Shown here piece after piece: positions 62,322-64,000 of a DNA stretch of 64,000 nt. The notes under the pieces were generated by a model. It did no database searches and was not told the origin of the DNA. It saw nothing but the letters and a program-made list of their open reading frames with translations. This DNA comes from Clostridium_AM sp963780135 (lineage in GTDB: Bacteria; Bacillota; Clostridia; Clostridiales; Clostridiaceae). Location of the stretch: positions 2,232,001 through 2,296,000 of the forward strand of contig CAWAAR010000003.1 of assembly GCA_963780135.1 (NCBI GenBank), given 5' to 3'. How positions within the stretch are numbered: the first letter of the stretch is position 1; every line of letters starts with the position of its first letter. Made by a program: the position numbers and the translations under genes.

Positions 62322-62578
62322 AATCTTCAGATAAGGCACATTAAAAAAATAAATTCAGTAAATTTAATTATAAAATTGATTAGTTATAGGAGATCGTGTT
62401 TGACTGGTGATTCATTTTAATATGTTTAAAGTAATACTAATAATTTGTCTTTTTCATTTTATAATTGTATTATTGTATTAGTAATTTATAAATATATAGG
62501 TTAGAAATTTAATTTGTATGGAGTATGGGATATATAAATTAAGCTTTTGATTTAGATATCTGCAAGTGGGGGAAATTT
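62322..62578. other. Gap between the RND pump and its TetR gene
   Basis: 257 bp of A+T-rich sequence with no terminator-like hairpin that I can see and no second copy of the ACAGACCG operator. The TetR gene may have its own promoter here or be read through from the pump genes. Confidence 0.4.
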
Positions 62579-63175
62579 ATGGATACTAAAGATAGAATTT
62601 TAAAAACAGCTGTTAAATTATTTATTGAAAGAGGTTTTGTGGAAGTCTCTGTAAATGACTTAATAAAAGAAGTAGGAATAGCTAAAGGTGGATTTTATCA
62701 TCACTTTAAAAGTAAGGATGAACTTATAGGCGAAATAATAGAAAAATTTATCATTCCGTGCTTCGACGATATAATAAAGAGTGTGGATAAGAGTATAGGG
62801 TCTCCAACAAAAAGGTTGCAAAATCTTTTTAAGGTGCCTACTGACATACAGGAAAATTTAAAAAAAGATTTAGATGTGGAAAAGTTTAATAATAGAGCTT
62901 TGCTTATTTTAATTGTTGAAGCTATAAGAAAATATGAAGTTATGACAAACTATGTAATTCAATTTTCAAATGAATTGGTGATGAAAGTTGAAGATGTTAT
63001 TGAAGAAGGAAAAAAACTTGGAGAATTTTCAAGCAGTAGAGATCCTAAATCAACAGCCTGGTATATTGTTTCAACAATACAGGGTACTATGGTTCTTTGG
63101 GTTATGAATCCTGAAATTGATATACAAAGTTTATTTGAAAGTAATTGTAACTGTGTCATGGAAAGTATTAGTTAA
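62579..63175 (+). CDS. TetR/AcrR-family regulator of the efflux pump
   Basis: A 198-residue repressor. The N-terminal helix-turn-helix (VSVNDLIKEVGIAKGGFYHHFKSKDELIGEII, residues about 21-52) is followed by a helical ligand domain (TAWYIVSTIQGTMVLWVMNP). GGGGG precedes the ATG. It follows the RND genes in the same direction, and the operator at 57949-57966 is the likely target. Confidence 0.9.
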   Translation: MDTKDRILKTAVKLFIERGFVEVSVNDLIKEVGIAKGGFYHHFKSKDELIGEIIEKFIIPCFDDIIKSVDKSIGSPTKRLQNLFKVPTDIQENLKKDLDVEKFNNRALLILIVEAIRKYEVMTNYVIQFSNELVMKVEDVIEEGKKLGEFSSSRDPKSTAWYIVSTIQGTMVLWVMNPEIDIQSLFESNCNCVMESIS

Positions 63176-63268
63176 AATGGTGAATGTAATAAATTAGTAA
63201 TATTGTGGACTAATGCAAACTAAAAGATCTTATATAATGAGTATTTGAGTCTAGTTGGACTATAAAAA

Positions 63269-63328
63269 AATAAGGTATTGCAATTTGAAGTTATTATTAA
63301 TTTTAAGTGCAATACCTTATTTTTATTT
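63269..63328 (+). terminator. Terminator of the efflux tetR
   Basis: ATAAGGTATTGCA (63270-63282) pairs with TGCAATACCTTAT (63308-63320), followed by TTTTATTT. The loop TTATTATTAATTTTAAG resembles that of the terminator at 57577-57631. Confidence 0.85.
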
Positions 63329-63329
63329 A

Positions 63330-63377
63330 AGACATATTCAAGAAAATAATTATGAAGTCAGTTAGTATATTTTCCAC
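63330..63377. repeat. Degenerate single arm of the family B element
   Basis: AGACATATTCAAGAAAATAA..GAAGTCAGTTAGTATATTTT matches one arm of the MITE-like element at 44173-44331 (AGGCATAT, AATAACAAGTCA, GTTAGTATATTTTG). No inverted partner follows, so this is a remnant. Confidence 0.5.
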
Positions 63378-63565
63378 ATGCCTAAAAACTCTACACATAG
63401 TTTACAGCTAATGGAGTAATAGTAGTAAATGAAATGGTTATTTTCATGATAATGATGTTTCTATGGAAATAAAATGTCTGCAATTTTAAATTTGAATTAA
63501 AATATTAATGCATGTTTATTCATAATTAAAAACTGCTAAACAAAGCTTTAAATTTAAATTTATGT

Positions 63566-63594
63566 TTGACATTAAAGGAAAGATAATGTAATAT
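63566..63594 (+). promoter_or_regulatory. Promoter of the amino-acid-binding protein gene
   Basis: TTGACA (63566-63571), 17 bases, TAATAT (63589-63594). This implies a 5' leader of about 130 bases, in which I see no clear riboswitch or T-box. Confidence 0.6.
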
Positions 63595-63733
63595 ATATTG
63601 AAATACAGTAGTTGCATGGATTTTAAAGCATATAAATCTTTGTGGTGATTAATCATATAAATTATATTAATTATGTAAAACAATGTATATATATACTTAA
63701 AACATTATGAAAATACGAAAGAAGGTTTTAATT

Positions 63734-64000
63734 ATGAAAAAACTAAAATTAATATCAACAACAATAGCTTCACTTGCTTTATGCTTAACTATGTTAGCGG
63801 GATGTGGTACAAGCCAATCAACTAGCAGCAAGGATAGTAATGCAACTAAAACATCAGACAATTCTAAAAAACCACTTGCAGGTAAAAAATTAACTCTTGC
63901 TATTAATGCTACTTTCCCACCATTCGAATCTGTAAAGATGGATTCAAATGGTAATAATACTTATATAGGCCTAGATATTGATATTGTAAATTATCTTTCT
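63734..64000 (+). CDS. Amino acid ABC transporter solute-binding lipoprotein (partial)
   Basis: The gene runs off the window end after 89 codons. The signal peptide ends in the lipobox CLTMLAGCGTS, followed by a Ser/Thr/Asn-rich linker and then the family 3 binding-protein opening LTLAINATFPPFESV..YIGLDIDIVNYLS, where P-P-F and G-(F/L)-D-(I/V)-D are diagnostic. It would capture a polar amino acid or similar solute for an ABC importer, presumably encoded further right. AAGAAGG precedes the ATG. Confidence 0.88.
   Translation, partial: MKKLKLISTTIASLALCLTMLAGCGTSQSTSSKDSNATKTSDNSKKPLAGKKLTLAINATFPPFESVKMDSNGNNTYIGLDIDIVNYLS

Overview
The window reads as chromosomal DNA of a low-G+C, anaerobic, spore-former-type Firmicute, most probably Clostridium sensu stricto. 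The basis is the strongly A+T-rich coding style, clostridial 16S/23S/5S rRNA signatures, TTG/GTG starts behind strong AGGAGG sites, and an anaerobic gene set: pyruvate phosphate dikinase, a single-subunit molybdopterin oxidoreductase and an Fe-S NADH:flavin oxidoreductase. I cannot name the species from sequence alone.

Layout. (1) 1-10.7 kb: a decayed GNAT acetyltransferase end, a lone E2-type acyltransferase domain with a LysR regulator, a chemoreceptor, a molybdopterin oxidoreductase, and a MacA/MacB-like export operon (adaptor, ATPase, permease). (2) 10.7-28.2 kb: two nearly identical rRNA operons in the same direction, about 11.1 kb apart. Each is headed by an initiator tRNA and tandem sigma-A promoters. 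Between them lie a dCache chemoreceptor, a small unknown protein, an ECF sigma factor with a membrane partner, and several gene relics (DUF2399/JetD-like, UvrA, AAA/PD-(D/E)XK). (3) 28.2-32.2 kb: a two-component system, a CPBP membrane protease and a membrane-anchored J-domain protein. (4) 32.7-40.3 kb: a LacI-regulated operon with a PotABCD-type ABC importer, then adenine deaminase and a nucleoside phosphorylase, which looks like a purine or nucleoside uptake and salvage unit. (5) 40.6-43.1 kb: a TetR regulator divergent from an FtsH protease, with a TetR-type palindrome between them. (6) 43.5-51.3 kb: MsrB, a second two-component system with a surface propeller-like protein, a CorA transporter, and an enoate-reductase-like flavoenzyme. 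(7) 51.4-57.6 kb: a coiled-coil unknown, pyruvate phosphate dikinase, and a GntR regulator divergent from an MFS exporter. (8) 57.6-64 kb: a strongly structured non-coding region, then a TetR-controlled RND efflux operon and the start of an amino-acid-binding lipoprotein.

Non-coding structure is rich. There are at least three types of inverted-repeat (MITE-like) element: 10.8-11.1 kb, with a 7-bp flanking repeat; a family at 11.28, 37.57 and 43.23 kb; and one at 44.17 kb with a degenerate arm at 63.33 kb. The rRNA operons differ in a 23S helix by paired changes. Several operators can be tied to neighbouring regulators. I found no complete new defence system. The best leads are the structured RNA-like region at 57.64-57.86 kb, the PotABCD-type transporter joined to purine salvage, and the relics of defence-type genes.
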